Source of the DNA: Thermus neutrinimicus
GTDB taxonomy: Bacteria > Deinococcota > Deinococci > Deinococcales > Thermaceae
Reading direction: 5' to 3'
NCBI RefSeq assembly: GCF_022760955.1
Contig: NZ_JAKTNU010000007.1
Coordinates: 38,364-102,363, forward strand
Length of the DNA stretch: 64,000 nucleotides
The position numbers and the translations under genes are program-made. The notes under the pieces are model-generated. The model saw nothing but the letters and a program-made list of their open reading frames with translations, did not search any database and had not been told where the DNA came from. Shown in pieces: positions 15,509 through 22,884 of this stretch; within the stretch, counting starts at the first letter, position 1; the number at the start of each line of letters is the position of its first letter.

Positions 15509-16840
15509 GTGCGGCCCTTCCTCCTCGGCCTTCTCCTGGCCCTCACCCTGCCCCCTTTCCCTTTCGGTTTTTTTGCCCCTTTGGTCCTAGCCTTTCTCCT
15601 TCGAGGGGGTTTCCGCACGGGCTTCCTCATGGGCCTAGGGTTTTGGGGCCTCCACCTCATCTGGCTTCCCCAGAGCTTTACCCAGCTTTTTGGCCCCCTG
15701 GGGGCTTTGCCCTTCCTCCCCCTGGTGCTCTTTAAGGCCCTTTCCTTCGGCCTCCTCTTCGCCCTCACTCCCATGCCCCTCGCCCGGGTAGGGGGGTGGG
15801 TGGTGCTAGAGTGGCTCACGGAGCAAGGGGATCTGGCCTTCCCCTGGGGTTTCCTAGGCTACAGCCTGGTGGAGGCTCCCGGGCGGGTGCTGGCCGCCTG
15901 GGGCGGGGTGTACCTCCTTTCCCTTTTGGTCCTGCTTTTGGCCTGGGGCCTTAGGGAGCGCCGCTACTGGGTACTTCTACCCTGGGCAGCCTTGTGGCTA
16001 TTGCCTCTACCTCCGGCGGCGGGGGAAGGAAAAGCCCTTTTGGTCCAAGGTAACATCAACCCCTTGTCCAAGGTCCAGGGGGAGCTGGACGAGGAGGTCT
16101 ACCTCCGCCTCACGCGGGAAGGCTTGCAAAGGCATCCCGAGGCCCGGCTGGTGGTTTGGCCAGAGACGGCGGTCTGGCAGATCCCAGGTGGCCTGGACCG
16201 CCTTTTAGAGGACCGGTTCCTCCTCACGGGCCTAAACCTCTATGGCCCCAACCGGGCGGTCCTTTACCAAGACGGGAGGATGCTGGGCCTTTACGACAAG
16301 GTGCGCCTGGTGCCCTTTGGGGAACGTTTTCCCTTCCGGGGGGCCTTGGGAGGGGTGTACAGCTATTTCTTTCGCTCCTTTGGCCTGGGGGAGCTTGCGG
16401 ACCGGACGCCGGGGAACCGGCTGGCTCCCATCGCTTCCTATGGGGCCATGATCTGCTACGAGTCCGCCTTTCCCTCCGTGGCCCGCGCCTTGGTCCGGGA
16501 GGGGGCAGGGGTGTTGGTCCTCCTCACCAACGATGCCTGGTTTGGCCCCTCCTTTGGTGGCCGGCAGCACTTCGCCGTGGGGCGGCTTAGGGCGGTGGAG
16601 ACGGGGCGCTGGCTTCTTAGGGCGGGAAACGACGGCATCACCGCCAGCATTGACCCCTATGGCCGGTTGGTGGCGCGGATTCCCCCACACCAGGAGGGAT
16701 ACCTTCTGGCCCCCTACAGCTTGAAAGAGGGCCGTACGCCTTACGTCCGCTACGGGGACTGGGCGGTGGGGGTGGCGTTGACGCTTTTCCTTTTGGGCCT
16801 TATCCTTAGGGTGCGCGCGCCGGGGTGGCGGAACCGGTAG
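15509..16840 (+). CDS. lnt: Apolipoprotein N-acyltransferase
   Basis: 443 residues with several N-terminal membrane helices (to about residue 165) and a nitrilase domain. The catalytic triad is visible as Glu in WPETAVW, Lys in LYDKVRLVPFGE and Cys in MICYESAFP. It adds the third acyl chain to lipoproteins at the membrane. I start at GTG 15509 because TATGTT ends six bases upstream and the protein then begins VRPFLLGLLLALTLPPFP; GTG 15473 is the main alternative. The last 22 bases, with the stop codon, lie inside tRNA-Leu, and that tRNA's promoter lies inside this gene. Confidence 0.93.
   Translation: MRPFLLGLLLALTLPPFPFGFFAPLVLAFLLRGGFRTGFLMGLGFWGLHLIWLPQSFTQLFGPLGALPFLPLVLFKALSFGLLFALTPMPLARVGGWVVLEWLTEQGDLAFPWGFLGYSLVEAPGRVLAAWGGVYLLSLLVLLLAWGLRERRYWVLLPWAALWLLPLPPAAGEGKALLVQGNINPLSKVQGELDEEVYLRLTREGLQRHPEARLVVWPETAVWQIPGGLDRLLEDRFLLTGLNLYGPNRAVLYQDGRMLGLYDKVRLVPFGERFPFRGALGGVYSYFFRSFGLGELADRTPGNRLAPIASYGAMICYESAFPSVARALVREGAGVLVLLTNDAWFGPSFGGRQHFAVGRLRAVETGRWLLRAGNDGITASIDPYGRLVARIPPHQEGYLLAPYSLKEGRTPYVRYGDWAVGVALTLFLLGLILRVRAPGWRNR
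16778..16806 (+). promoter_or_regulatory. tRNA-Leu promoter inside the lnt coding region
   Basis: TTGACG (16778-16783), a 17-base spacer and TATCCT (16801-16806) sit 12 bases before the tRNA 5' end. This is the same spacing from -10 to tRNA as in the tRNA-Cys promoter. Confidence 0.8.
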
Positions 16841-16905
16841 ACGCGGCAGACTCAAAATCTGCTGTCCGCAAGGACGTGCGGGTTCGAGTCCCGCCCCCGG
16901 CACCA
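16819..16905 (+). tRNA. tRNA-Leu (CAA)
   Basis: A class II tRNA of 87 bases. The acceptor GCCGGGG pairs with CCCCGGC, anticodon loop CTCAAAA lies between GCAGA and TCTGC (anticodon CAA), the long variable arm is TGTCCGCAAGGACGT, the T-loop is GGGTTCGAGTCCC, and CCA is encoded. The D-loop GGTAG supplies the TAG stop of lnt, so the first 22 bases are shared with that gene. Confidence 0.96.
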
Positions 16906-16908
16906 AAG

Positions 16909-16933
16909 GGGCCAGGCCCTAGGGGCCTGGCCC
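16909..16933 (+). terminator. Hairpin downstream of tRNA-Leu
   Basis: GGGCCAGGCCC (16909-16919) and GGGCCTGGCCC (16923-16933) form an 11-bp perfect stem with a 3-base loop. No real T tract follows, but the position between two convergent genes fits a terminator for both. Confidence 0.6.
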
Positions 16934-16942
16934 TGGGGCTTC

Positions 16943-17524
16943 CTACACCCCCTCTACCCGCACCCCCAGGACCTCCAAAAACCGGGCCAGCCAGACGGGA
17001 TGCGCGGGCCAGGCGGGAGCGGTGACCAGATTCCCGTCCACCACGGCTTGGTCCACTGGCACCTCCTCGTACTGGGCTCCGGCCAGGGTGAGTTCCGGCC
17101 CCACCGCCGGGTACGCGGTGGCCCTGCGCCCCTTCATGACCCCGGCGGCCGTGAGCACCTGGAGGCCATGGCAGATGGCGGCCACGGGTTTGTTGGCTTC
17201 AAAGAAGTGGCGGACGATCTCCAATACCCTGGGCTCGCGGCGGATGTACTCTGGAGCCCGCCCACCTGGGACCACCAAGGCGTCGTACTGGGCGGGGTCC
17301 ACCTCGTCAAAGGAATAGTTGAGGGTGAAGTTGTGGCCGGGCTTTTCCGAGTAGGTCTGGTCCCCCTCGAAGTCGTGCACCGCGGTGCGGATCCGCTGGC
17401 CGGAGCGCTTGCCTGGGCAGACGGCATGCACCTCAAAGCCTAGCATCTTCAAGGCCTGAAAGGGCACCATGACCTCGTAGTCCTCCACGTAGTCGCCCAC
17501 CAAAAAGAGGATTTTCCGCGCCAT
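16943..17524 (-). CDS. DJ-1/PfpI family protein
   Basis: 193 residues. The nucleophile elbow is [10 protein letters not shown] (Cys with following His), with the upstream glutamate in YVEDYEV and the [12 protein letters not shown] loop, as in PfpI-type proteins. Members are described as cysteine peptidases or, more often, as glyoxalase III or deglycase-type enzymes that handle methylglyoxal damage. Which applies cannot be read from the sequence. It stands alone, with a GGGGAAGG ribosome-binding site just before the ATG. Confidence 0.88.
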   Translation of the reverse strand: MARKILFLVGDYVEDYEVMVPFQALKMLGFEVHAVCPGKRSGQRIRTAVHDFEGDQTYSEKPGHNFTLNYSFDEVDPAQYDALVVPGGRAPEYIRREPRVLEIVRHFFEANKPVAAICHGLQVLTAAGVMKGRRATAYPAVGPELTLAGAQYEEVPVDQAVVDGNLVTAPAWPAHPVWLARFLEVLGVRVEGV

Positions 17525-17648
17525 ACCTTCCCCCTTTGCCCTTTAGGGCACCTTCCATTCTACCCCATCCCTTGAAACCCTGTCCTCTGCTCCGAAGAAA
17601 AGAAAGCCAGGGAGGATCTTTAAGGGGGTTTGCAAGGCAGGGAGGGGA

Positions 17649-18416
17649 CTACCCTCCATCGCCTGCCCTGGGTTGCTCCCACAGGGCCAGAAGGTAGCCT
17701 GGTTCTAGCCACAGCCGGGGCGGGCTACCCAGGGCTTTTTGAAAGAGCTCGCTCAGCTCCTCGGGGGAACGCCTATGGGCTAGAGGTGGGCCCTCCTCCT
17801 CTTGGCGGAAGGGCCACTCCAAAACCGCTACCCGCTTGGCCACCCGGGCTGCCTCCCTCAGGGCGAGGATGGGGTCCAGGTGGTGGAGGCTTAAGCCAAA
17901 AAAGGCCAGGTCAAAACTCCCGTTGGGAAAGGGGAGGTTTTCCCCGCGGGCTTCCAGGAAGTGGGCCTCCTTCACCTTGGCCCGGGCCACCTCGAGGCGG
18001 TCGGACCTGGGGTCCACCCCCACGGTGAAAAGGCCCAAGGAGGCGAAGGCCTCGGCGAAGACCCCGGTGCCCGTGCCGATGTCCAGGACGCTTTGGGCCC
18101 CAAGGCCCTCCAGGGCTTTTTGGGCGATTTCCAAGGGGGGAAACCGCTTGAGGCGCTCGGGCCTGCGGAAGGGATCATGGGCCTCGCAGGCGTTGGTGAA
18201 AAGGGCCCACATCACCGTGGCTCCCTCTTCCGCGGCGGCTAAAAAGGCGGCCTTAAGGACCTGGAAAACGGCCTCCTCCTCCCCGGAAAGCTCCGTGTGG
18301 GTGGGGTGGGTGCGGTAGTCCACCCCGCTTCCCTCCAGGGCCAAAAGGGCCTTTTCCACCGCCCGATAGTCCCCTTGCAAAAGGGGGTAGAGGGCAAGGA
18401 GCACCTTTACCGCCAT
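17649..18416 (-). CDS. YkoF-like domain fused to a SAM-dependent methyltransferase
   Basis: 255 residues. The first 80 or so (VKVLLALYPLLQGDYRAV, then GATVMWALFTNACE) resemble the YkoF/MTH1187 ferredoxin-like family that binds thiamin or hydroxymethylpyrimidine. Residues from about 100 form a class I methyltransferase: motif I VLDIGTGTGVFAEAF, the acidic residue in TVGVDPRSD, and LAFFGLSLHHL. The combination suggests methylation tied to binding of a small heteroaromatic ligand, but that is inference. The start overlaps the preceding methyltransferase gene by 10 bases. Confidence 0.72.
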   Translation of the reverse strand: MAVKVLLALYPLLQGDYRAVEKALLALEGSGVDYRTHPTHTELSGEEEAVFQVLKAAFLAAAEEGATVMWALFTNACEAHDPFRRPERLKRFPPLEIAQKALEGLGAQSVLDIGTGTGVFAEAFASLGLFTVGVDPRSDRLEVARAKVKEAHFLEARGENLPFPNGSFDLAFFGLSLHHLDPILALREAARVAKRVAVLEWPFRQEEEGPPLAHRRSPEELSELFQKALGSPPRLWLEPGYLLALWEQPRAGDGG

Positions 18417-19051
18417 CGCCCCAAGTATAGGGCGCCGCGGTTACCCGCCCGCCGGCCTGCCCGATCCGCCTCGAAAAAGGGGGGTTGGGCCTCGGGGGCC
18501 AGGAAGACGGCTTCCCCTTCCGCCTCCGGTGGGCCCAGGAGGTCTTTCAGGTCCTCACGGGTGAGGAAACGGGCTTGGGTCCATGGGAGAACCCCCTGTT
18601 CCCCCAATCTCCGGTACAGGGCGGCCCAAGGGGAGAGGGCCTCGAGGATCCCCACCAAAAGCCTCCCCTCAGGTTTGAGGACCCTTCTTGCCTCGGAAAG
18701 GGTTTTCTCCACATCCTCTACGAACTCTAGCACGGTGAAGAGAAGGACCACGTCAAAGCTTGTCTCGGGAAAGGGAAGGGCTTCCCCCTGGCCTTCCACC
18801 CACTTGGCCTCCGGTACCCTTTCCCGCCCCACCCGGAGCATGGCCGCGGAGGGTTCCAGCCCCACCTTCCAGGGATAGGGAAGGCGCCTAAGCCAGTAGC
18901 CAGTTCCCGCTCCCACCTCCAGGAGGCTTTCCCCGGGGGGAAGGAGCGATTGCAAAGCCCTTTCCTCCTCGGCGATGACGAAGGCCCCCAAGGGGGTTTC
19001 GTACCAGGCTTCGTAGCCCTCGGCTAGGGTCACAAAGGGATCTTCCCGCAT
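18407..19051 (-). CDS. SAM-dependent methyltransferase, class I
   Basis: 214 residues. Motif I is LLEVGAGTGYWLRRL, followed by GLEPSAAML, the acidic/peptide strand FDVVLLFTVLEFV and RRVLKPEGRLLVG, all typical of small-molecule methyltransferases of the UbiE/arsenite type. The substrate is unknown. It lies 7 bases after the alpha-glucosidase gene on the same strand and overlaps the second methyltransferase, so the three genes are probably one transcript. Confidence 0.85.
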   Translation of the reverse strand: MREDPFVTLAEGYEAWYETPLGAFVIAEEERALQSLLPPGESLLEVGAGTGYWLRRLPYPWKVGLEPSAAMLRVGRERVPEAKWVEGQGEALPFPETSFDVVLLFTVLEFVEDVEKTLSEARRVLKPEGRLLVGILEALSPWAALYRRLGEQGVLPWTQARFLTREDLKDLLGPPEAEGEAVFLAPEAQPPFFEADRAGRRAGNRGALYLGRWR

Positions 19052-19058
19052 CCTGCCC

Positions 19059-20645
19059 CTAGCTTAGTCGCACCACCACCCCCTCATCCGGGCGCAAGCG
19101 CAGGGTCTCCCCCACGGTCTCTTCCCGGTCCAGGTGGGTGGAGAGGACCACCCGGCCCTTTTGCGGTAGCTCCAGGGCCCTTTCCCGGTCCGTGAAGTTC
19201 AGGGCCACCAGGAAGCCCTCCCCCCGCAGGTAGGCGTAGATCCCACCCCGTGCCCGATAGGTGCGGTAGGGGCCAAGGAGAAGGCCTGGTTCCTGGCGCA
19301 AGGCGATGAGGCGCTTCACCAGCTGGAGCATGGACTGGGGGTCTCTTTCCTGAACTGCCACGTTCCGCACCGGCCAGTCGGGGTTTAGGGGAAGCCAGGG
19401 CTCCACCGTGGAGAAGCCCGCGTAAGGGGAGGCATCCCAGGGCATGGGGGTGCGTTCGGGGTCTCGGCCCAGGCTGTGGTAGCCCGCGGGAGTACGGTCC
19501 TTTTGCCTGAGGGCGGCGGGGTCCTGGATCCTATCCGGGGGGATTTCCCCGTTGGGCAGGGCCAGTTCGTCCCCGTAGTACCAGGTGGGGGTGCCCCGCA
19601 GGGTGAAAAGGAGCATGGCGGCCACCCGGGCCTGGGCTTCCCCTAGCCTCGAGGCCAGCCGGGGCTGGTCGTGGTTCCCCAGGACCCAGTTGGGCCAGTC
19701 CCAGGGGGTGAGGAGGCTTTCGTACGCCTCCACGATGCGGGCGATGTTCTCGGGCCGCCAATCGGGGAGGCCTTCGGTGATCAGGCTGAAGTTGAAGGGA
19801 AGGTGGCACCCCGCCCGGTAGTAGCGCACCAGGCGGTGGAGGGGAAGGTAGATCTCCCCCACCATGACCCGTTCCTGGCCCGGCTCGCTGAACTCGTCCA
19901 AAACCTGGCGCATCTCCCGCACGTAGGCGTAGGTTTCCGGCTGGTCCTCCGTGAAGAGGTGCTGGTGGCGCAGGCGGTCAGGGTGCCCGGGCCGCCACTC
20001 GGGGTTTCCCGGCTCATCCCGGAAGAGGGGGTCCTTGGCCAAAAGCCAAAGGACGTCCACCCGAAAGCCATCCACCCTCCGCCTAAGCCAGAAGCGCATG
20101 GCTTCGTGGATGGCCTCCCGCACCTCGGGGTTTTGCCAGTTGAGGTCGGGTTGTTCGGGCAGGAAAAGGTGGAGGTAGTACTGCCCAGTCCCTTTGTCCA
20201 GCGTCCAGGCGGGGCCCCCGAAGAAGCTCTGCCAGTTGTTGGGAGGGCCTCCATCCGGCCCCGGGTCTTTCCAGATGTACCAGTTCCGCTTGGGATTATC
20301 CCGGGAGCTTCGGGACTCCAAAAACCAGGGATGCTGGTCCGAGGTGTGGTTGGGCACCAGGTCGATGAGGACCTTGAGCCCCAGGTCATGGGCCTCCTTT
20401 AGAAGGCGGTCAAAGTCCTCCAGGGTGCCGAAGATGGGGTCCACGTGGCAGTAGTCGGCCACATCGTAGCCGAAGTCCTTCATGGGGCTTTTGTAGAAGG
20501 GAGAGAGCCAGAGGGTTCCTACCCCCAGGTCCTTCAGGTAGGGAAGCCTTTGCCGGATGCCCTCGAGGTCCCCGATGCCGTCCGCGTTGGAGTCTTGAAA
20601 GCTTCTCGGGTAGACCTGGTAGATGACCGTGTGCTTCCACCACAT
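19059..20645 (-). CDS. GH13 alpha-glucosidase (oligo-1,6-glucosidase type)
   Basis: 528 residues, the length of Thermus alpha-glucosidases. GH13 signatures: first region DLVPNHTS, nucleophile Asp in VDGFRVDVL, acid/base Glu in MVGEIYL, and third acid in LGNHDQPR. It begins WWKHTVIYQVYPRSF, with no signal peptide, so it is cytoplasmic and releases glucose from malto- or isomalto-oligosaccharides and possibly trehalose or sucrose. It is divergent from the trehalose synthesis genes and shares their control region. A TAGACT lies six bases before the ATG. Confidence 0.93.
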   Translation of the reverse strand: MWWKHTVIYQVYPRSFQDSNADGIGDLEGIRQRLPYLKDLGVGTLWLSPFYKSPMKDFGYDVADYCHVDPIFGTLEDFDRLLKEAHDLGLKVLIDLVPNHTSDQHPWFLESRSSRDNPKRNWYIWKDPGPDGGPPNNWQSFFGGPAWTLDKGTGQYYLHLFLPEQPDLNWQNPEVREAIHEAMRFWLRRRVDGFRVDVLWLLAKDPLFRDEPGNPEWRPGHPDRLRHQHLFTEDQPETYAYVREMRQVLDEFSEPGQERVMVGEIYLPLHRLVRYYRAGCHLPFNFSLITEGLPDWRPENIARIVEAYESLLTPWDWPNWVLGNHDQPRLASRLGEAQARVAAMLLFTLRGTPTWYYGDELALPNGEIPPDRIQDPAALRQKDRTPAGYHSLGRDPERTPMPWDASPYAGFSTVEPWLPLNPDWPVRNVAVQERDPQSMLQLVKRLIALRQEPGLLLGPYRTYRARGGIYAYLRGEGFLVALNFTDRERALELPQKGRVVLSTHLDREETVGETLRLRPDEGVVVRLS

Positions 20646-20651
20646 GCCAGA

Positions 20652-20657
20652 AGTCTA
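20652..20657 (-). promoter_or_regulatory. Leaderless -10 element of the alpha-glucosidase gene
   Basis: TAGACT on the minus strand (20652-20657) lies six bases before the ATG at 20645. No good -35 is seen. Confidence 0.55.
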
Positions 20658-20724
20658 CCGCTTCCGGCCTGGGCGCGGAAGGGTTTCCAGGCAAAGGGCT
20701 ACTCCAGCCCTGGCTACGGTTTTA

Positions 20725-20785
20725 CATTCCAGAAATAGACAAGCCTAGGCCATCCATAGGAATGCACCCCGCGAAAGAGTGCATT
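20725..20785. promoter_or_regulatory. Inverted repeats in the otsA/alpha-glucosidase control region
   Basis: AATGCAC (20761-20767) and GTGCATT (20779-20785) form an exact 7-base inverted repeat with an 11-base spacer. CATTCC (20725-20730) and GGAATG (20759-20764) form a second, wider one. The first ends about 28 bases before the otsA -10, an activator-like position, and the otsA promoter has no recognisable -35. A regulator site is inferred, not shown. Confidence 0.45.
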
Positions 20786-20813
20786 GAGTACAAGGTGGGT
20801 CTCGCCTATGGCT

Positions 20814-20819
20814 TATACT
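20814..20819 (+). promoter_or_regulatory. Leaderless -10 element of otsA
   Basis: TATACT lies seven bases before GTG 20827. The -35 region at the right spacing (CAAGGT, 20791-20796) does not match consensus. Confidence 0.6.
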
Positions 20820-20826
20820 GAAGTCT

Positions 20827-22176
20827 GTGAGCCTGATTATCGTGGCCAACCGTGCTCCTTTCCGCCTAACCGGCGAAGGCTTGGTTCCCGCGGTGGGGGG
20901 GCTGGCCACCGCCTTGTTGCCGGTCCTCGAGGCCCGGGGGGGAACCTGGGTGGCCGCGGCGGAGTGGGGAGAAAGGGGTCGGACAGCCCAGCCCAGGCAG
21001 AGCAAGATCCGCTTGGAAAGGGTTTTCCTCAGCGACAGGGAGTGGCAGGGCTATTACGGGGGGTTTTCCAACCGGATCCTCTGGCCACTTTGCCACTACT
21101 TTCTGGAGAAGATAGAGTTGAGGCGGGAGTATTTCCAGGATTACCTGCGGGTAAACCGCCGCTTTGCCGAGGCGGTGGCCCGGGTTCACCGGGAGGGGGA
21201 TACGGTTTTCGTCCAGGATTACCACCTCCTCCTCCTGCCCGGATTGCTCCGGGAGAGGGTCCAAGGCCCTATAGGCTTCTTCTTCCACATCCCCTGGCCC
21301 TCTAGCGGGGTTTTCCGCATCCTTCCTTGGGGAAGGGCCTTGGTGGAGGGGGTGCTGGGGGCAGACCTGGTGGGCTTCCACACCCAGGAGTACGTGGAGA
21401 ACTTCCTGCGTACCGCCGCCCACTACGGCTTTACCGTGGAGGGAAACCGGGTACGGGTGGGGGAGCGCTTCGTGCGGGTGGAGGCCCACCCCTTGGGCAT
21501 CGACACCTATAGGTTCCTGGAGCTCTCGGAAAGCCCGGAGGTGGGGGCCCACGCTAGGAGCTTGCGGCGCCTGGCCGGGGTGGACCGCCTGATCCTGGGG
21601 GTGGACCGGCTGGACTACACCAAGGGGATCCGGGAGAGGCTTCTGGCCTTTGAACGTTTCCTCCAGGCCTACCCCCACTGGCGGGGCCGGGTGGCCCTTT
21701 TCCAGATCGCCACCCCAAGCCGCACCCAGGTGGCTGCCTACCGGGAGCTCAAGCGCCAGGTGGACGAGGTGGTGGGGCGCATCCTGGGTGGCTTCCTGCG
21801 GGAGGACTGGGTGCCCCTCCGCTACTTCTACCAGACCTACACCCAGGAGGAGCTTGCCGCCTTTTACCGGGCCGCCGACGTGGCCCTCATCACCCCCTTG
21901 CGGGATGGGATGAACCTGGTGGCCCTGGAGTACGCCTACACCTCCACGGAAGGGGTGTTGGTCCTCTCCAACCTGGCCGGAGCGGCGGAGTACCTCAAGG
22001 ACGCCCTCTTGGTTAACCCCTACGACCTGGACGGCATGGCAGCGGCCTTGGACAGGGCCCTGCGCATGCCAGCCGGTGAGCGGCAGGAGCGGCTAAGGGC
22101 CTTGAAGGCCAGGGTTGAGGCCCTGGATGCCCAAAGCTGGGCGGATCGGTTCCTCTCCTCCCTGGAGGCGGGATGA
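20827..22176 (+). CDS. otsA: Trehalose-6-phosphate synthase
   Basis: A GT20 glycosyltransferase of 449 residues that joins glucose from a nucleotide sugar to glucose-6-phosphate. Visible family motifs: the N-terminal loop in VPAVGGLATALLPVL, YHLLLLPGLLR, FHIPWPSSGVFR, VDRLDYTKGI, and the donor-binding LRDGMNLVALEY. Start GTG 20827 follows TATACT by seven bases. It overlaps otsB by four bases (ATGA) and leads the trehalose operon, as reported for Thermus strains that make trehalose as a compatible solute. Confidence 0.96.
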   Translation: MSLIIVANRAPFRLTGEGLVPAVGGLATALLPVLEARGGTWVAAAEWGERGRTAQPRQSKIRLERVFLSDREWQGYYGGFSNRILWPLCHYFLEKIELRREYFQDYLRVNRRFAEAVARVHREGDTVFVQDYHLLLLPGLLRERVQGPIGFFFHIPWPSSGVFRILPWGRALVEGVLGADLVGFHTQEYVENFLRTAAHYGFTVEGNRVRVGERFVRVEAHPLGIDTYRFLELSESPEVGAHARSLRRLAGVDRLILGVDRLDYTKGIRERLLAFERFLQAYPHWRGRVALFQIATPSRTQVAAYRELKRQVDEVVGRILGGFLREDWVPLRYFYQTYTQEELAAFYRAADVALITPLRDGMNLVALEYAYTSTEGVLVLSNLAGAAEYLKDALLVNPYDLDGMAAALDRALRMPAGERQERLRALKARVEALDAQSWADRFLSSLEAG

Positions 22177-22862
22177 AGGTGGAAAATCCCCTTTTCCTTC
22201 TGGACTACGACGGCACCCTGGCGCCCATCGCCCCCAGGCCCGAGGAGGCCTTCCCTCACCCGGAGGCCCTCGAGGTCCTGGGGGCCCTGATGGCCCGCTA
22301 TCCCCTCTATGTGGTCACGGGGCGGCGGGTGGCGGATCTGGCCGGGCTCCTGCCCCTTCCTGGGCTTCGCGTGGTGGGGGGGCATGGCCTGGAGGAAGGA
22401 GAGGTGGGTGGGGAAAGCCATCCCCTATTCCCCGTGGACCTTAGCCCCCTACGCCGGGCTCTGCCCTCCTGCCCGGGGGTTTGGCTGGAGGACAAGGGGT
22501 TCGCCCTGGCCTTCCACTACCGGGGAGCGGAGGACGAGGAAAGGGCTCGGGCTTGCCTGGAGGGGTGGCTTGGCGCCCACGAGGAGCTTTTGCAGGCCTT
22601 GGGCCTCGAGGCCCTTGCGGGGAAGAAGGTCCTGGAGATCAAGCCCAAGGGGGCCAGCAAGGGGCAGGCGGTGTTAAGCCTCTTGGCACGGCACCCCGGC
22701 CACACCCCCATCTACATCGGCGACGATATCACCGATGAGGACGCCTTCCAGGCCCTTAAGGGAAGGGGGCTGACCTTTAAGGTGGGCCCGGGGCCCACCC
22801 GGGCGGAGGGCCGGTTTGGGGATGTGGGGGCGGTCCTGGCCTACTTGAAGTCTTACCTCTAG
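22173..22862 (+). CDS. otsB: Trehalose-6-phosphate phosphatase
   Basis: 229 residues, HAD superfamily. The nucleophile motif is LLDYDGTLAPI, and the last motif YIGDDITDEDAF binds magnesium. It removes phosphate from trehalose-6-phosphate to give free trehalose. The start codon overlaps the otsA stop, and the next gene, treS, starts 22 bases beyond its stop, so all three are one unit. Confidence 0.95.
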   Translation: MKVENPLFLLDYDGTLAPIAPRPEEAFPHPEALEVLGALMARYPLYVVTGRRVADLAGLLPLPGLRVVGGHGLEEGEVGGESHPLFPVDLSPLRRALPSCPGVWLEDKGFALAFHYRGAEDEERARACLEGWLGAHEELLQALGLEALAGKKVLEIKPKGASKGQAVLSLLARHPGHTPIYIGDDITDEDAFQALKGRGLTFKVGPGPTRAEGRFGDVGAVLAYLKSYL

Positions 22863-22884
22863 CGGCGCATACTTGGGGATCGTG

